This document shows positions 61,802 to 64,000 of a stretch of DNA of 64,000 bases, piece by piece. This stretch comes from Acidobacteriota bacterium (GTDB lineage Bacteria; Acidobacteriota; Terriglobia; UBA7540). The number at the start of each line of letters is the position of its first letter. Positions within the stretch are counted from its first letter, which is position 1. The notes under the pieces are model-generated. The model worked only from the letters and a program-made list of their open reading frames with translations. It did no database searches and was not told the DNA's origin. The stretch is taken from positions 19,868 to 83,867 of the forward strand of contig CADDZC010000009.1 in NCBI GenBank assembly GCA_902812365.1. Direction: 5' to 3'. Position numbers and translations under genes: made by a program.

Positions 61802-63415
61802 TCAGAACAAGATCCCCACGCCCACGTTAACATGGTCGGCCGTGTTGCGGGGGGCGTTCACGGGGAACGTCCACAGCCGGCGGTATTCGAGCGAGAGCAG
61901 AAGGTTCGACCGGGCTCGGTAAATGGCGTTGATCATCGCCGTCTGGTTGCGGCCCACGTCGGAGTTGAGATAGCTGAAGCCCTGGGTGAACTCCTCCAGG
62001 TCGTAATGGCGCGGAACGTCCTCGCCGAACGCGCCGTTGAACTCCAGCTTCTCCGTCGGGCTGACTTTCATCTGCGACCAGCCGCCCGCCACGTTCAATC
62101 CGATGACGGCGGTGGACGGATCGGCCAGGGGGCCGTTCCACAGCACGCTGCGTCCCGCCGCCGCTCCCAGGCCGCCGAGCGCCCGGCCCTGATAGAGCTC
62201 CCCGCTCCAAGCCAAGTATCGGCCGAGCGGCACCGACCAATCCATCGTCCCCGCCCAGGAGTCGACGGCGCGGCCATATCCCCAGTCTTGGCGGCCGTAG
62301 TATCCCCCGGCACCGATGGCCACCGGCCGCCCCCCGGCCGTCGTCGAACCCCAGGCCAGCCGCGCGGCGTAGGCCGGCTGGCCGGAGCGCTCGCCGGCCC
62401 CCGGGGTGCGATCAAACGAGCTGGAATTGGGTTCGCCGGTGAGCGGGTCCAGAATGCCGCCTTGAACGAGCCAGCTCGACCCGTCCGAACGCAGCCAGCG
62501 ATGCTCGACGCGAATCTGGGGAGTCCAACTCCACAGGTTGCCGGAATAGGCGAGGGCGGGGATGGCCAGCGAGGCGAGCGAGGTGGGCGAGAGGGGAGAA
62601 AAGAAGGGGGCGTCTTGCCCGGCCACGACCGCCGTGCTCGGCCAATCCAGACGCAGGGTCGCCGTGCGCATCCGCACCAGACCTTCCGTCACGCCGTTTT
62701 CGTTGGGCGGAAAGCCTCCGAAAAAGTCGAACTGGACGTTGCCGCTGGTGCGGGCGCCGGCGATTTCGGGGCCGAACACTTCCAGTCCCACCAGCGACTG
62801 GCGGACCGTGGCGCCGAAGTTGTGGCCCGTGCCGAGCGGCCGCGGCGATAGGGCGAGCGCCGGCAGGTCCTGATTATCGGTGGCGCCGCGGTTTTCGAAG
62901 ACGTTGAGCAGGGCCGTGCCCGAAAGCCGGACCCGATACTTCGAGCCGCTCTCCACTTTGCTCTGGTATTGATCGCTGAGCTTGGAGTTTAAAAGCTGCT
63001 CGTCTTCCTCGAGGCGGCTCACCCGCGCATCCAAGGACGCCTCCCCCGAGCCGGCAGGCTCGCGGCCGGGCGGCGGGCCCGCCTCGACCGCCGGGGCGGC
63101 GGGCGCGTGGACCGAGCCGAGGAGCCAGGCCGAGAGCGTCGCCAGTTGCTGGCGCGTTTCTCTCAATTCCCGGCGCAACTGCTCCGTTTCAGCTTGCGCG
63201 CGGGCCGCCTCTTGGCGCGTCTGCTGCAGTTCCGCGCTCAACTCCCGCACTTCGGTGCCGAGCTCGCGGAGCGCCTCCGCGAGCGACGGGTTCTGCTCGG
63301 GCGCGATTCGGCCCTCGGAGGCCGTCTGCGCCGCGCCGCCCGAGGTTATGAACAGTCCCATGGCCAGGGCGGCGATACCCTTCCGCCCGGCCGTTGCCCG
63401 GTTTGGACGCTTCAT
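61802..63415 (-). CDS. Outer-membrane beta-barrel protein with N-terminal coiled coil
   Basis: 537 residues from the ATG at 63415, preceded by AGGAGG. A signal peptide (about 1-30, MKRPNRATAGRKGIAALAMG with a following hydrophobic run) is followed by a coiled coil (about 48-95, LRELGTEVRELSAELQQTRQ). The remainder is amphipathic beta-strand with aromatic girdles and ends VGVGILF, a C-terminal Phe typical of outer-membrane barrels. It resembles porin/DcaP-like channels. The cupredoxin gene follows, suggesting copper or electron-transfer function across the envelope. Confidence 0.85.
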   Translation of the reverse strand: MKRPNRATAGRKGIAALAMGLFITSGGAAQTASEGRIAPEQNPSLAEALRELGTEVRELSAELQQTRQEAARAQAETEQLRRELRETRQQLATLSAWLLGSVHAPAAPAVEAGPPPGREPAGSGEASLDARVSRLEEDEQLLNSKLSDQYQSKVESGSKYRVRLSGTALLNVFENRGATDNQDLPALALSPRPLGTGHNFGATVRQSLVGLEVFGPEIAGARTSGNVQFDFFGGFPPNENGVTEGLVRMRTATLRLDWPSTAVVAGQDAPFFSPLSPTSLASLAIPALAYSGNLWSWTPQIRVEHRWLRSDGSSWLVQGGILDPLTGEPNSSSFDRTPGAGERSGQPAYAARLAWGSTTAGGRPVAIGAGGYYGRQDWGYGRAVDSWAGTMDWSVPLGRYLAWSGELYQGRALGGLGAAAGRSVLWNGPLADPSTAVIGLNVAGGWSQMKVSPTEKLEFNGAFGEDVPRHYDLEEFTQGFSYLNSDVGRNQTAMINAIYRARSNLLLSLEYRRLWTFPVNAPRNTADHVNVGVGILF

Positions 63416-63605
63416 AAAACCTCCTGCCGCCCCCAAGGCGGACAAACCCGAATCGCCTCCACATTGTAATCCCTCTTCGTGCGGGCCGCCGGGCGGACTT
63501 GCTTTGCCGGCGCGAGAGCGGGGCGAATGTTGTGCCTCGATGATAATGTCCCCTTTTGTCCTCGATAGAAATGTCCCCTAATGTGACCTCCGAAAGGAGG
63601 TCAGA
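63416..63605. other. Intergenic region before the IS fragment
   Basis: Includes an insertion-sequence end-like pair of AATGTCC motifs (63545 and 63570, 25 bases apart) and AAAGGAGG at 63592-63600 before the transposase start. No promoter for the outer-membrane gene was recognised on the minus strand. Confidence 0.45.
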
Positions 63606-63908
63606 TTGGGGCGAACGGAGATGAGCAAGAGGGAGTTGGGAAGGGTTGAGGTACTGGCGCGGGTGAAGAGTCGAGAGTTGCGCCTGGTGGACGCAGCGGC
63701 GCTGGTGCGGTTGAGCTACCGACAGACGAAGCGGCTGTGGAAGCGGTATGGGGAGGAAGGGGCGGCGGGGTTGAAGCACCGGAGCGCGGGGCGGCAGTCG
63801 AACCGGGCATACGCGGAGAAGTTCCGGGGAAAGGTGTTGGGGCTGGTGCGAGAGAAATACGGCGGGCCGGTGGGGCACTTGTCAAGAATGTTGTGTCTGG
63901 CAGATTGA
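63606..63908 (+). pseudogene. N-terminal fragment of an ISNCY/IS1202-like transposase
   Basis: 100 residues from a TTG at 63606 with GGAGG five bases upstream; an ATG at 63621 is also possible. The helix-turn-helix region LVDAAALVRLSYRQTKRLW and GEEGAAGLKHRSAGRQSNRAY are the N-terminal DNA-binding part of ISNCY-type transposases. At about 63876-63882 the sequence leaves the family and continues into a second element, ending in an unrelated stop at 63908. The catalytic DDE core is missing, so the protein cannot transpose. Confidence 0.75.
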
Positions 63909-63911
63909 TTT

Positions 63912-64000
63912 TCATTCCTCCGTCTCGAATCTGGACTGAAAGATGGCGTTGAATTGGTCGAGGGCGTTCTGGACGGAGGAGGCGACGCGGCGCCAGCGCC
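63912..64000 (-). CDS. Transposase C-terminus of a second IS (partial at right edge)
   Basis: On the minus strand the frame reads VASSVQNALDQFNAIFQSRF and ends in TGA at 63912-63914. The pattern of a final amphipathic helix with LDQFNAIF resembles the C-terminus of IS256-type transposases, but 29 residues are too few for a firm call. The 63880-63911 stretch between the two frames would be this element's terminal region. Confidence 0.45.
   Translation of the reverse strand, partial: RWRRVASSVQNALDQFNAIFQSRFETEE

Larger units (their letters stand above)
63545..64000. mobile_element. Nested insertion-sequence remnants at the right edge
   Basis: An ISNCY-like left end and transposase fragment (63545 to about 63880) is interrupted by the end of a second element (about 63880 onward) whose transposase enters on the opposite strand. 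No target-site duplication can be verified because the second element leaves the window. Confidence 0.6.

Noticed and set aside
60650..62851. 733-codon open frame on the plus strand
   Set aside because: Mirror of the ACT, cupredoxin and outer-membrane genes; its product is Arg/Pro/Gly-rich without motifs.

Overview
The window is one compact stretch of a GC-rich (roughly 60-65 % by eye) bacterial chromosome. It is mostly housekeeping genes. The gene families point to an Acidobacteriota-like organism: a very large Oar-type TonB-dependent receptor with an N-terminal carboxypeptidase-regulatory-like domain, a Tat-exported CRTAC1/ASPIC-UnbV protein, several secreted TPR proteins, a fused-subunit 2-oxoacid:ferredoxin oxidoreductase, and a stand-alone birA-coaX block. 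No 16S or other definitive taxonomic marker is present, so this is an inference.

Layout. 1-836: partial MoxR-like ATPase (-). 837-1633: long intergenic region with a degenerate repeat array. 1634-6316: methyltransferase (+), then an operon rlpA-HIT-APC permease (-), then a rhomboid protease (+). 6339-8309: purD-purE (-). 8663-11549: korA-korB (+). 11585-20065: a mostly minus-strand run of valS, birA, coaX, a coiled-coil hypothetical, an RlmD-like methyltransferase, an SDR and a beta-carbonic anhydrase. 20049-26702: S41 protease, TPR lipid/envelope-type protein and a giant TonB-dependent receptor (-). 27046-34670: a dienelactone hydrolase and the histidine operon hisI-G-D-C-B-H-F-A (-), preceded by a complete transcription attenuator with a His-rich leader peptide. 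35154-38839: dprA and topA (+). 38895-39653: secreted hypothetical (-). 40098-44181: mreB-mreC-mreD, a CDF metal exporter and a secreted hypothetical (+). 44275-47363: a single-domain receiver and gyrB (-), gyrB being served by a perfect-consensus sigma70 promoter more than 550 bases upstream. 48185-49960: TPR protein and small secreted hypothetical. 50329-53650: a minus-strand operon of a UbiA-type prenyltransferase, an NAD-dependent reductase/epimerase and a membrane protein fusing a phytol/dolichol-kinase-like (VTE5/SEC59) domain to a DUF92 (VTE6-like) domain. 53759-59177: divergent heme genes hemH-hemY-hemE, translationally coupled to the Tat-exported CRTAC1 gene. 59210-63415: secreted hypothetical, ACT-domain protein, secreted cupredoxin and coiled-coil outer-membrane barrel. 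63545-64000: an ISNCY/IS1202-like transposase fragment cut by the end of a second insertion sequence.

The two most notable items are (i) the his attenuator at 34490-34671, where promoter, 25-residue leader peptide with four His codons, mutually exclusive pairing segments and an intrinsic terminator can all be read directly from the bases; and (ii) the prenyltransferase/reductase/double-kinase operon, which has the composition expected of an isoprenoid-alcohol salvage and prenyl-transfer pathway and places both putative kinase steps in one polypeptide. Further points are a double compensating frameshift at two 7-base homopolymers in the dienelactone hydrolase, several promoters lying so close to their start codon that leaderless mRNAs are implied, and a 570-base transcribed leader before gyrB with no recognisable gene.
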